Made by a program: the position numbers and the translations under genes | Origin: a virus | Direction: 5' to 3' (one strand) | IMG/VR virus record: IMGVR_UViG_3300047325_000170 | Coordinates: 1-64,000 of that record | DNA: 64,000 bases | In this document: piece by piece, positions 14,200 to 23,642 of the stretch | Layout of the letters: each line of letters opens with the position of its first letter | How positions within the stretch are numbered: the stretch's first letter is position 1 | Notes under the pieces: model-generated | What the model was told of the DNA's origin: nothing | The model's input: the letters and a program-made list of their open reading frames with translations, nothing else | The model's database searches: none

Positions 14200-15233
14200 T
14201 AGTTATATGCCGCCGCAATCTGTGCGAGGGTATCCCGAAGGTACCGCACCTTGTTGGTTGCCTTGCCAAGTTCGAAGACATTGCGAATCGCGACGGGCAT
14301 CGTTGCTCCGGTCGTAACGATAAAGAAGCGTCGGGAGTGGGGCACTTGCCCGGGAGGCGGTCCCGAGATCTGGGTGACGGAGGAAAGCCAGCCGACGCAG
14401 GGTGCGAGATTGGCGTTCGACCAACTCCAGCTTGTGATATATGGAACTACTCCATCAGAGAGAAAGGCGGGAAAGACCGACGTTGGGACGAGCGTCCCTG
14501 CGGTGTCGGTGATCGTTGCGATAGGGACGTTGAGGACATCGCAGTAGACCGTGAAGGTGTACTGATAGAATCCATTCACGAGGCCGCCGTTTGTCAGGGT
14601 CACCTGGAGATCGTGGGAGCCACCCTGGCTTGTCGTATTGTAGGGCAGCGCCTGCACGAGGGTCGTTGCCACCCCTCCGAGGGTCCGGTAGATCCCACCG
14701 CCACCGTTCGCAAAGCGGACATAGTAACCGTTCCCGAAGCCGTCGACAAAGCCGGGACCACAGCCCCCGTTCCCACTTGCGACGAAGGCACTGAAGAGCA
14801 CGGTGAAGGGTGTCTGCGAGAGATCGAGCGCCGAGGTTGCCATCAGATTCCCGGTATTGACGAGATAGCTTCCGGCGAACTCCCCGCTCTGTTGATAGAC
14901 GAAGGTCGCATTATTGGGAAAGTCCGTTGCCATGCCAAGGCCCGTGACGACCGCATCGATATAGACATCCGAAGCCTGTGGCAAAACCAGGTTCTGATAC
15001 GGAAGATTACCGATCCGCGTATCGATGACGAACTGTCCGGCCGGCAATCCCACCTGCAGCGACGAGGTCGGCAGGACGGGGGTCACGATGGTTGTCTGGT
15101 CGGGATCAAAGGCCGTCGGGAGAGCATTGATCTCCGCATCGATCTGCGTGATGTCATGCACGAAGCCCAGGCGATTCTGGTTGACGTTGAAGGAACTTCC
15201 CGGCCCGTTCTTCGGTGCGGTGTTCGGAAACAT
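14199..15233 (-). CDS. Virion structural protein, lectin-like beta-sandwich
   Basis: A 344-residue protein, TAATG-coupled at its 3' end to the next gene. Residues about 90-250 look like a concanavalin-type jelly roll (FVYQQSGEFAGSYLVNTGNL, then FTVLFSAFVASGNGG and GNGYYVRFANGGGGIYRTLG), as in LamG-like domains. The C-terminal 50 residues are helical and basic (VRYLRDTLAQIAAAYN). No enzyme motif. The lectin-like core and position suggest a glycan-contacting tail appendage, by inference. Confidence 0.6.
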   Translation of the reverse strand: MFPNTAPKNGPGSSFNVNQNRLGFVHDITQIDAEINALPTAFDPDQTTIVTPVLPTSSLQVGLPAGQFVIDTRIGNLPYQNLVLPQASDVYIDAVVTGLGMATDFPNNATFVYQQSGEFAGSYLVNTGNLMATSALDLSQTPFTVLFSAFVASGNGGCGPGFVDGFGNGYYVRFANGGGGIYRTLGGVATTLVQALPYNTTSQGGSHDLQVTLTNGGLVNGFYQYTFTVYCDVLNVPIATITDTAGTLVPTSVFPAFLSDGVVPYITSWSWSNANLAPCVGWLSSVTQISGPPPGQVPHSRRFFIVTTGATMPVAIRNVFELGKATNKVRYLRDTLAQIAAAYN

Positions 15234-17446
15234 TAGCTGTACCCCATCGTCACGGTGAAGGTGTTGATCTTCGGTGTCAGGCTCGGTTGCACGGGAGATC
15301 CAGAGAGTTGGGCTTGAATGATGACCGAGGTGGGTGCGGTGACGTCACCCAGTCCTTGGGTTGTGACGTCATAGAGCGTGGTGGGAAGCTCGCGCACGAG
15401 GATCACTTGCTCGGGAAGGGTCCCTTGCTCGCCGGTATATGAGGGATCGACGGCAATCGCATAGCGCGAGTAGTCATTGCGCGCGGTCTGGTATTGAAGC
15501 TCAAAGAGCTGGACTTGCGTCATCGGACCCGAATCAGCATACCAGGTGATCTGCCCGTTATAGGCACAGAGCGTACTGAAGATCGCGGTCCCGAAGTTGA
15601 AGGGCGCCCCGCCAAGACTGTAATAGTTGTTGGTGACGATCTGCACGATATTCTTGCCCGCAACGAGTGGTAAGACGGCTTGGTAGGTGAGCATCCCCGC
15701 GCTTGCAACCGGAGTTGTGGTGGCGGCGGTGACATTGACCTGCGTGCCATTCACGTAGAGCGTGGCTCGTGGCGAGGAGGTCCCGGAGATCGCGAAGATC
15801 TGCGGGAGCGTCACGGTCGTCGCATTGAGACCAGCAAGCACCGAAGGCGCAAGCTGCGAGTTGACAATCAGGGTTGCCTCGAAGAGATGCATGACCTGAT
15901 CGTTGTTCGAGGCGAAGGGGTACTCGATAGCTGGTAAGCGCAAGGCGGAGGCAAGCGCCGGACTGAGGGCTCCGAACTGTTCGAGCGCATCGAACTCCGT
16001 TGGCTGATAGCGGGTGTAGATCTGCGGGTTCGTGCCACGCGGTGAGATAAAGTCCGCAATCGTCGGGGGCGGGTTCTGGATCACGCCCCCGGAGTTGACG
16101 TTATAGTGGTAGCTCTTGACGTGCCAGGCATTGCGTCCACGCCAGACCTGCGCGTCGCCGAACTGAATCGAGGGGTCAATCCGGCAGAGGTTAAAGAGCG
16201 GAGTGCGGCTGCCGCGCACGTTTGCGGTGACGGGAAGATCACCATCGACCGGAGGCCCGGCGGTGCCATTGACGACCGTTGTTGCCGAGACCGACGCCAC
16301 GACGCTGCGCACCGGATAGACGCGCTTCGCGTCCACCGTTGTGAGCGGGTTATACACAAGAGGTGTTCCCGGAACAATCGATCCAAAGGTGCCGCTCGGA
16401 CCCGTCGTCGAGAGCAACCAACTAATGCCACAGTTCGGCGGCACCACTTGGTCTGTTGTCAGGGTGATCGTTCCAATGGGCGCCCCTCCAAAGCTGATGG
16501 GGGCGGAAACGTACGCTGCCGCAGCGACATACTCTTCATAGAAGAGTGAGAAGTTCTTGATCCCGAAGTCGAAGTAGTAGACGCCCCCCTGCACGAGATC
16601 AGCCGCGCTCTTCGAGAGCACGATCTGAACACTTGAGACCGAGGTCGGGGTGAATTCCCACTCTGCTCGGCGACTGATGCCAACGGTCTGCGAGGGCAGG
16701 TTCTGATTCCCGAGGCTCACCGTCACGGTCGTGGCGGAGCCAATGTGTGCGATGAGGAGCGCCTTCGAGACGATCACCGCTGAGGCAGGGCCGGTTAAGG
16801 TCAGGTTGATCGTAAGACTCGCCGAAGTCGTGGCGGATGCAACGCGCACAAAGAAGGGCTCGTTGAGAGCATCGGAAACGATGTTTGCAAGGGTTCCAAC
16901 GACCGATGAGTCCGTTCCACTTGTTGTGTATGAGAGCGTTGCGCTTGTGAGGTCGGCTTTGTAGGTTCGATTCGAGGCCGGCGGAAGCTCGCAGGTATAG
17001 TCTTCGAAATCAATCGCCGCTGTCGTAAGGTCGATGTTTGTTCCCATCAGGGAACCAAAGCTCTCCTGATAGGTGAGGGTGTTATCGACCGAAGCGGCTT
17101 GCAGCTGGGCTGCAACGTCGACAATCCGCTGAGCAACGCGCTCACGCCGCGTCTGCTTATAGTCAAAGTCGCGGATGAGCCGGTTGACGAGATCGATGTT
17201 CTCGTCGTAGAGATCTTCGAGGTCAGACTGAACCTGGCCGACAACCGTATTCATCGGACCGGGATTCGTGACCGACCACATCCCAACGGGAGTAACTTGG
17301 GTCTGTGGGGTGCCTGCAACCCGTCCCCCTAAGACTTCATAGACGCCCGCAATGACGGATTGCACCGATGGGAGCGTCCCCTGAACGAGGAAGTTCTCGA
17401 TGACTTGGTTTGCGATGCGTCCGATCTGCTTGATCCTGATGGCCAT
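15233..17446 (-). CDS. Large tail appendage protein (737 aa)
   Basis: The N-terminal 130 residues are mostly helical (VVGQVQSDLEDLYDENIDLV and on), followed by several beta-sandwich-like segments rich in Thr, Val and Ser. Residues about 560-640 look like an Ig-like domain (IFAISGTSSPRATLYVNGTQ). It ends in TPKINTFTVTMGYS, similar in style to the end of the next upstream product (TPRLQAYSLILEGEPLS), suggesting the two share a terminal strand that docks to a common partner. Unknown function; probably part of the baseplate periphery. Confidence 0.65.
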   Translation of the reverse strand: MAIRIKQIGRIANQVIENFLVQGTLPSVQSVIAGVYEVLGGRVAGTPQTQVTPVGMWSVTNPGPMNTVVGQVQSDLEDLYDENIDLVNRLIRDFDYKQTRRERVAQRIVDVAAQLQAASVDNTLTYQESFGSLMGTNIDLTTAAIDFEDYTCELPPASNRTYKADLTSATLSYTTSGTDSSVVGTLANIVSDALNEPFFVRVASATTSASLTINLTLTGPASAVIVSKALLIAHIGSATTVTVSLGNQNLPSQTVGISRRAEWEFTPTSVSSVQIVLSKSAADLVQGGVYYFDFGIKNFSLFYEEYVAAAAYVSAPISFGGAPIGTITLTTDQVVPPNCGISWLLSTTGPSGTFGSIVPGTPLVYNPLTTVDAKRVYPVRSVVASVSATTVVNGTAGPPVDGDLPVTANVRGSRTPLFNLCRIDPSIQFGDAQVWRGRNAWHVKSYHYNVNSGGVIQNPPPTIADFISPRGTNPQIYTRYQPTEFDALEQFGALSPALASALRLPAIEYPFASNNDQVMHLFEATLIVNSQLAPSVLAGLNATTVTLPQIFAISGTSSPRATLYVNGTQVNVTAATTTPVASAGMLTYQAVLPLVAGKNIVQIVTNNYYSLGGAPFNFGTAIFSTLCAYNGQITWYADSGPMTQVQLFELQYQTARNDYSRYAIAVDPSYTGEQGTLPEQVILVRELPTTLYDVTTQGLGDVTAPTSVIIQAQLSGSPVQPSLTPKINTFTVTMGYS

Positions 17447-19798
17447 TTAAGAGAGAGGCTCGCCTTCGAGAATCAGTGAGTACGCTTGCAGTCGCGGGGT
17501 AACCGATGTCTCTGCGCCAAGCTGGGCGAAGGTCGCCTGCAGACAGATTTGCTGGGCGGGAGCCGAAACCGCATTGTAGCCACTCGTCGTGACCGTGCCG
17601 GCGTTCTGAGCGGTGAGAGTCGACGTCGTTGACGGATTGACAAGGAACGTCCGTGGGGTTGAAGAGCTGTAATGGCTCTGCGGAGAGATCTGCGTCCACG
17701 TTGAACCACCATCAAGGGAGAACGAGTAGGTGATCCAGTTGCCGCTCACGGTGGTCGTCGTCTCGGGAATGAGCTCGGTCACATTCAAAGAGACAAGCTT
17801 GATGTCAATGGGCACCGTGAAGTTGACGCTCGTGAAGACACCGCTTGTGGCATAGCTTATGCCGCCGAAGGCAATGTCGGAGAGCGAGATTGCATAGCGC
17901 CAGCCAGGGAAGGCTTCGACGAGTGGCCCGATGAGTTGACTGCTCGAAGAGCTCGAGCTATTGAGTTGATTGCCCGAGCCGCCCGTGCCGGGGAGGTAGC
18001 TTGAGATCCCGGTGATTGTGGAGAGAACGGTCCCGGCGCTCTCAAGGATATCTTCATAGTTTGGGAGAGGCCCATCGACGCGCTCGTAGTACACGGCCGT
18101 ACTGCCCTGGTTATCGAAGGAGATGCTTGTTCCCATCAACGCACTGAGCAGCGCGGGATCGGTGACACCCTGGCCTTGGACCTGCTGGGCCCACACGATG
18201 TGTCCAATGTTTGTCTGATAGCTCTGTGTCTGTTGGACGACAATACGTGCCTGGCTCACGAGGGTCGAGGGGAACTGCCAGAGAGAGACCGCCGGCGGAA
18301 CGGTGGTGGGGTCTTCGATAGCAGTTGAAGTCGTGCTTGGGACAACGGCCTGTTGCTGCACCTGCGTGGCAGAGATCCAGCCATTGACACCGGGCGTTGA
18401 GACTTCCACCGACACAAAGGTCGGCGGCTTGTTGTTGAGGATGTTTGGCGTCAGGGAGATCTGCGTGAGCGTCTGGGGCGTACTGAAGGTTGCTAAGAGT
18501 GCCAGGGTCAGGACCCCGCCCGTCTCCGGCGCACCGCCCTGCGTTAGGGTGATCCCCGTTCCTGAAGCGACATAGGCGCTCGTGCTGCCCGCAAGCGTAA
18601 CGTCGACGGCTGCTGCAGCATTGGGCTGAATGTACATGCCCGTTGCGTCAACTTCGGGTGCGGCCTGATTGATCTTCTGCGTCGTCGCAGGCGGCGGAAA
18701 GAATGCCAGAGGCTGAAGCGGCCGGCTCGCTAACCCGTGAAACTGCCACCAGGGAACGTCTTTGGTTGTCTGCGTCCCTGGGGTTGGAACCTCAAGGTCG
18801 AAGCCGTAGTAGTTGCACGGATTGGCCTTGAGGGTATCAGGGATGTTGCACACTTCGTACTCAAACCAGGTGGCGCTATTGCCATCGATAAGAACGCTGA
18901 CGTCACCGTGCATTCCCGAGTCACCAACAAAGGCGATTGTCGAGCCCGGTGTTGGGTTCTGTTGAACGACGGAGGTTGTGGGGCCGCCATCCGTCCCACT
19001 TCCATAGAAGCTGCTGACCAGGAAGGGAGATCCCGTTGGGGCGCCTGTCCCCGTGTAGCCTGCCGTTGGGTCTTGTCCCGATGATGATGTGCCGGTCTGG
19101 TTTGAGGTTGTTAAGGGGTTCGTATTCTCTGGGACGGTCACTTCGTGGGTGTTCCCGACGAAGCCGTTCGAGGCGCCGCCTGGAGAGGTGACGGCTGTGT
19201 TGTTGACTGCTGCAAGAGCCAGCTTTACATATTCATCGTCGATGCTTAAGGTCACATACTTCGAGAAGTCTGAAGAGCCCGTTGAGGCAAGTTCAACTTC
19301 GTTGTTGAGCACGACGATGTTGGAACAGCTCGTGCCATCGACCTTCGAGTTGTCCTGAAAGTTATCGGAGACGGTCCAGCTCTGGAGACCAAGGCGCGTT
19401 GGGCGTGTTGCGGTGTACGTGTTGACCAACGCCTGCAGCGAGTTTGCTGCTTCGCCGAGCATCGCGGTTTCAACCGTGCTATAGAGGAGGGCTTGATTGG
19501 CACCGTTCTCGATGTCGACCGTCTGAACGTAGAGAATGCCTAAGTCGGCAATGACTTGTTGCTGATAGAGATTCCATTCATCGGCAATTGGGAGTCCGTT
19601 AAAGACGATAGGCATTGTCAGTGGCCGGCCGAGATTCGCGTAGAAGGAGACGAAGACATCGGTGATAGCCCCGATGAGATCTCCCTGCGATTGGATTTGC
19701 TGTGGGTCGGCATAGGCACCAAGCAAGAGGCCCATCCGGCTATTGGCCTGGTCTTGGAGCATCTGGGACTGAAGGCTGATGAGTGAGTAGTTGGGCAT
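17447..19798 (-). CDS. Large tail appendage protein with discoidin-like segment (783 aa)
   Basis: A helical N-terminus (about residues 1-125) is followed by long beta-rich regions and Gly/Ser/Thr linkers, including NQLNSSSSSSSQ. Near residues 300-330 VSVLIDGNSATWFEYEVCN repeats the 'D-G-N-x-A-T-W' discoidin-like turn found in neighbouring proteins. Later FSLDGGSTWTQISPQSHY resembles BNR/Asp-box-like or carbohydrate-module strands. It abuts the next gene with no gap. A host-surface or baseplate role is inferred from context. Confidence 0.65.
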   Translation of the reverse strand: MPNYSLISLQSQMLQDQANSRMGLLLGAYADPQQIQSQGDLIGAITDVFVSFYANLGRPLTMPIVFNGLPIADEWNLYQQQVIADLGILYVQTVDIENGANQALLYSTVETAMLGEAANSLQALVNTYTATRPTRLGLQSWTVSDNFQDNSKVDGTSCSNIVVLNNEVELASTGSSDFSKYVTLSIDDEYVKLALAAVNNTAVTSPGGASNGFVGNTHEVTVPENTNPLTTSNQTGTSSSGQDPTAGYTGTGAPTGSPFLVSSFYGSGTDGGPTTSVVQQNPTPGSTIAFVGDSGMHGDVSVLIDGNSATWFEYEVCNIPDTLKANPCNYYGFDLEVPTPGTQTTKDVPWWQFHGLASRPLQPLAFFPPPATTQKINQAAPEVDATGMYIQPNAAAAVDVTLAGSTSAYVASGTGITLTQGGAPETGGVLTLALLATFSTPQTLTQISLTPNILNNKPPTFVSVEVSTPGVNGWISATQVQQQAVVPSTTSTAIEDPTTVPPAVSLWQFPSTLVSQARIVVQQTQSYQTNIGHIVWAQQVQGQGVTDPALLSALMGTSISFDNQGSTAVYYERVDGPLPNYEDILESAGTVLSTITGISSYLPGTGGSGNQLNSSSSSSSQLIGPLVEAFPGWRYAISLSDIAFGGISYATSGVFTSVNFTVPIDIKLVSLNVTELIPETTTTVSGNWITYSFSLDGGSTWTQISPQSHYSSSTPRTFLVNPSTTSTLTAQNAGTVTTSGYNAVSAPAQQICLQATFAQLGAETSVTPRLQAYSLILEGEPLS

Positions 19799-22700
19799 TA
19801 GAAGATCGTCACCGCAGCAATGCTCGTGATGGCTGTTGCACTCTCCGCTTCAAGCAGCCAGTCCGTGCTCTGCAAGAAGTCCGTCGTGAAGCCTGAGAAG
19901 ATCGTTGCGGGATTGATCGTCCCTGGTCCATTGGGTGCAAGGACGAGCGGGTTTGCGATCCCAACGACAATCGCTTGGCCGGGGTTGATCGGGATCGTAT
20001 TGGAGCCGTCGGCGTTGAGGATCTCGTAGTCGACCCCACGCAAGAGGCCACCGCTCGATGGAATATAGCAGCTTGAATCGAAGTCCCAATAGACGGTTGT
20101 GCCATTGCTCGGATCGTAGTTCGCGCGTAAGAGATCGGGCACGGAGCCGGAGTTGATAATGCGCCACCAATTGAACTGCGTGAAGGTCGGCAGGGGCAGG
20201 TAGTTCGGGCCGCCGGTCGCAGGCGACACGTTCCCCGTGATGAAGCCGATGCCGGGGTTCGTCTGCGTGGTGGAGCCCAAGCTATAGAGCTCGAGATCTC
20301 CCCACGCAACTTCGGGGAATTCCTGACTCTCGTAGGACGTCACGTTCCCGTCGCGCGCGAGGAAGGTGTAGCCGTAGAGGTGCGGCGTGGCTGACTGATT
20401 CACGGGATCGACCCGCGTGAAGGTTGCCCGTACCCGTGTCGTATCGAAGAGCCGCATGTAGGTAACGGTCACGGTCGCCGTGTCGGGGATCTCCACGTTG
20501 AAGTACAGCTGCTGATTGACGAGGATGTACTCAATGACGGGATATAAGGTCGCGTTGAAGGGGGTGAGGGCAGCGTCGCCGCGCCCCGTGTAATCGGTTG
20601 CGTCGACGATGACCGGCGGCGCGTTGAAGTTGGACGTGTAGTACCAGTAGTTGAGGACAATCGCGCCGACGACACCGGTATTCTCATTCACAAAGGTGAC
20701 CGTCCCAGGCCCGGGGTTGTAGATCCAGATGCTGTTCCCGTTCGCATCAAACTGAGGGATCGGTAAGGGTGGGGCCTGAGGGTCCTTGTCGATAGCAAAG
20801 AGCGAGGGAACATGACGCGTATCCCAGTTCCCATGCGCAGCGGAGAAGTTGCTCGAGGCACGCGGGTCGGGATCAGTTGAGGTCAGAAGCTCGTAGTTGT
20901 GCCCCGCACCGTCGGTCACTTGGACCGAGGTATAGATATCTTGTTGATGAGAGATGTCTTGGGCAAAGCTTGAGATGCTCGCTGAGATCCCCGAACTATT
21001 GACGATGTTCGGGAAGGTGATCGGCATGTTCGTGATTGAGACCTGGATCGGCACGTACTCACTTAAGGGATTGCCGTTCGGCTCAAAGTTAATGGAGATC
21101 TGATCGCTGTCGATGTAGGGCTCGGAGGTGAGCTTCAGCCCGCGCAAGACATCGATCTCTGAGCCAGAGAAGACAAAGGTCTCTTGGGTCGCAGAGTTCG
21201 AGGCCTCTGCGAGATCCAGGAAGTTCACGTACTGTGAGGTGTCGATGGGCGTGTAGGAGAGAACGTAGAAGCCGGGCCCGGCGAGCTCGGCACTGAAGGG
21301 GACGAGGTTGATCTGCGTCGGTCCAACAGACGTCCCGGAGACGCCCTGCACGAGGACACCCCCGATGAGCGTTGCGTTCCCGAGTCCATCGAACGAGGTC
21401 ACGTAGACCGGCGTGCCTGGTGTTGCTTGCAAGCGCAGGGTGAGGAGACTCGTATCGCTCTCGATCTCGAGAGGTTCGTGGACGAGCGTTGCATCGAGCG
21501 GCGCAAGGGGATACCAGGGCTGCGACTGACCGAAGGTGAGATCGAAGGTCAAGGTCGCAGCCGGCGCCTCCCAACTCAAGGGAATTGCCGCGTTCCCAAA
21601 CCAGGCCCCTGATGCTGCAATGCTCGTTGACGTTAAGGGGATATCGTAGTCGGGAAGGATCGCGCCCTGGACGAGATTGTAGGGTGATTTTTGGGCGACG
21701 GAGATGAACTGGCTCTGCGTCACATAGGATTGGTTGTAGACCTCGATGTCATAGGCACCGTAGGTGTACTGATACTTTGTGTAGGTGTGGCTCTGCGTAT
21801 TGGGGGTCGTAAAGCTACCCGAGAGATTACTTGAGACCGCTTGACCAAGGGTCTGAATGAGATCTTCGGGTTGCGTAAAGGAGAGATCGAGCTGGGGTGA
21901 AGAGTTCGAGGAGATCAACGCTTGGGGAACCCCGAGGAGCGGGGTGTTCCCGAGCATCTGCTGCCAAAGGGAATTAGCATACGCGACACCCATCGGCAAT
22001 GAGAAGACCTCACGCGTATAGTGCGGCTGATGGAAGACGAGGGTGATCCAGAGGCAGTCTTCCTGGAGAGGGAAGTACAGACGCTGGGTTTGATTGAGCC
22101 ACAGGCGTCCTTGATCGTCTCGCTGCGAAGCAAACTCTGTGATGTAGGAGCGCACATAGCCCGCCGGGATCGTTGGGTCAACGGGAAGCGTCGTCGTTAG
22201 CGGTTGTGGCGTTGCGCTTGAGAGATTGGCGGATGGGACCACCACAGCGGCACTTGCTCCCGGGGGTGTCCAAAGGAGTTGGAGAACCGCATTGTTCGTC
22301 GACTCTTGATACTCAATCGTGATCGGGTACCAGGTGTTCTCGGCGAGCGTAATGGTGCCTGAGTTTGTATAGACCCCATAGGTTGTGGCGCTCTGCGCGG
22401 TGGCGAGATGGGCCAAGATCTCAATCCCATTGACGTAGAGATTGACGCCATTTGAGGAGTTGACCCCAATCGTATAGGTACCGGCGTTCTGCGCGAAGAT
22501 CCAGCCTTCGTAGCGTCCGTAGAAGTAGCTTGTGTTCACACCAGCGGGGAAGTAGGAACTTGCCCCGCCCAGTGCGGCGGCTGTTGCTCCAAAGTTAATC
22601 GTTGAGGGCGTATTCGTGACGTTCGGTGTGACGTCGAATTCGCCGCCATAGGTCGGATACCAGAGAGCCGCTGATCCATTCCAATACTTGGCCTGCAGGG

Positions 22701-23631
22701 TGCCATCGCCGCCAACAAAGGCGCCACCTTGAAGGAAGCGCGTTTCGCCAAGTTCATTGAAACCGGGATCGCGCTTCACGACGAAGACGGCTGCAAGGTT
22801 GATCGCTTGCTCGCAGAAGGGCTGAATCGTCAGCGAGTTCCAGGGAGTCGGTTGATTGTAGTTGATGGTGTATTCGCACACCGCCCCCTCGCTCAAGCTC
22901 TCCAGTGCCCCGAGTGCAACGGCTCCCTGATAGACGGAGTTGATGGGCGGCCACGGCAGCTGCACGGGTTGATCGCTGAGGACAACGTCGCCCCAGTAGG
23001 ATGTTCCATTCCCGTCGACAGCGTGAATGGGCGTCCGGAGCTGCGCAAAGGTCGCATCGGGAAGACCGAGCTGGAGATCCAGGTTTACATCGACGAGGAC
23101 CGTGCCCGAGGAACTGTGGAGGGTATCGACCTTTGATTGCAGCCCGAGCGTTAACCCTTGCAGTTCGGGGTCATAGGTCGCCAGGGGCAATCCGCCGACG
23201 ATGATCGGATCGAGTTCGATAGCCGAGTTGTCGATGAAGTCGACCCGGTTGTAGACCGTATAGCCGGCATTGTAGCCAAGCTGGAGATCAGATGTCGCCT
23301 GGATCTGCTTCTCAAGGCGGTCTACTTGAGCGGTGACCTGAGTAAGGTTACTGAGTCCCAGCTGCTCGACGGCACCCACACGATTGTTGTTGTCGTTGGC
23401 CGCAGCGAAGAGGCGCACGAGATCGGTTGAGACTTGGGTGAAGAAGGTATTCCAACTCAAGCTGCTGAGCGTCGAGGCGTTGAAGAAGTCCGTCGAGACC
23501 GGGTTGTACACCGTCGAGGGGACGCTCTGAGTTAAGGACGCAGCCACAGCCGTACCAGCGGCAATAGACTCCACCAAAGCGGAATCAGGCTGGGCAGTAG
23601 CGGCCGCAAGCAGATCGAGCGGACTCGACAA
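19798..23631 (-). CDS. Giant tail protein with PA14 domain (1277 aa)
   Basis: Residues 45-115 look coiled-coil (LTQVTAQVDRLEKQIQA). A PA14 domain lies at about residues 325-460: the signature includes FYGRYEGWIFAQNAGTYTIG, VNLYVNGIEIL and the closing LQLLWTPPGA. Around residue 200, VDGNGTSYWGDVVLSD repeats the discoidin-like turn of the neighbours. The rest is long beta-sandwich sequence. PA14 domains bind glycans in several protein families, so a role in attachment to surface sugars is likely. It overlaps the next gene by one base (TAATG). Confidence 0.75.
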   Translation of the reverse strand: MSSPLDLLAAATAQPDSALVESIAAGTAVAASLTQSVPSTVYNPVSTDFFNASTLSSLSWNTFFTQVSTDLVRLFAAANDNNNRVGAVEQLGLSNLTQVTAQVDRLEKQIQATSDLQLGYNAGYTVYNRVDFIDNSAIELDPIIVGGLPLATYDPELQGLTLGLQSKVDTLHSSSGTVLVDVNLDLQLGLPDATFAQLRTPIHAVDGNGTSYWGDVVLSDQPVQLPWPPINSVYQGAVALGALESLSEGAVCEYTINYNQPTPWNSLTIQPFCEQAINLAAVFVVKRDPGFNELGETRFLQGGAFVGGDGTLQAKYWNGSAALWYPTYGGEFDVTPNVTNTPSTINFGATAAALGGASSYFPAGVNTSYFYGRYEGWIFAQNAGTYTIGVNSSNGVNLYVNGIEILAHLATAQSATTYGVYTNSGTITLAENTWYPITIEYQESTNNAVLQLLWTPPGASAAVVVPSANLSSATPQPLTTTLPVDPTIPAGYVRSYITEFASQRDDQGRLWLNQTQRLYFPLQEDCLWITLVFHQPHYTREVFSLPMGVAYANSLWQQMLGNTPLLGVPQALISSNSSPQLDLSFTQPEDLIQTLGQAVSSNLSGSFTTPNTQSHTYTKYQYTYGAYDIEVYNQSYVTQSQFISVAQKSPYNLVQGAILPDYDIPLTSTSIAASGAWFGNAAIPLSWEAPAATLTFDLTFGQSQPWYPLAPLDATLVHEPLEIESDTSLLTLRLQATPGTPVYVTSFDGLGNATLIGGVLVQGVSGTSVGPTQINLVPFSAELAGPGFYVLSYTPIDTSQYVNFLDLAEASNSATQETFVFSGSEIDVLRGLKLTSEPYIDSDQISINFEPNGNPLSEYVPIQVSITNMPITFPNIVNSSGISASISSFAQDISHQQDIYTSVQVTDGAGHNYELLTSTDPDPRASSNFSAAHGNWDTRHVPSLFAIDKDPQAPPLPIPQFDANGNSIWIYNPGPGTVTFVNENTGVVGAIVLNYWYYTSNFNAPPVIVDATDYTGRGDAALTPFNATLYPVIEYILVNQQLYFNVEIPDTATVTVTYMRLFDTTRVRATFTRVDPVNQSATPHLYGYTFLARDGNVTSYESQEFPEVAWGDLELYSLGSTTQTNPGIGFITGNVSPATGGPNYLPLPTFTQFNWWRIINSGSVPDLLRANYDPSNGTTVYWDFDSSCYIPSSGGLLRGVDYEILNADGSNTIPINPGQAIVVGIANPLVLAPNGPGTINPATIFSGFTTDFLQSTDWLLEAESATAITSIAAVTIF

Positions 23632-23642
23632 GGGTTAGCTCC

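Noticed and set aside
14169-15236. Long plus-strand open frame (355 codons)
   Set aside because: It mirrors the 344-residue minus-strand structural gene, is rich in Arg, Gly and His without any domain pattern, and has no ribosome site. GC-rich coding DNA often leaves its opposite strand open.
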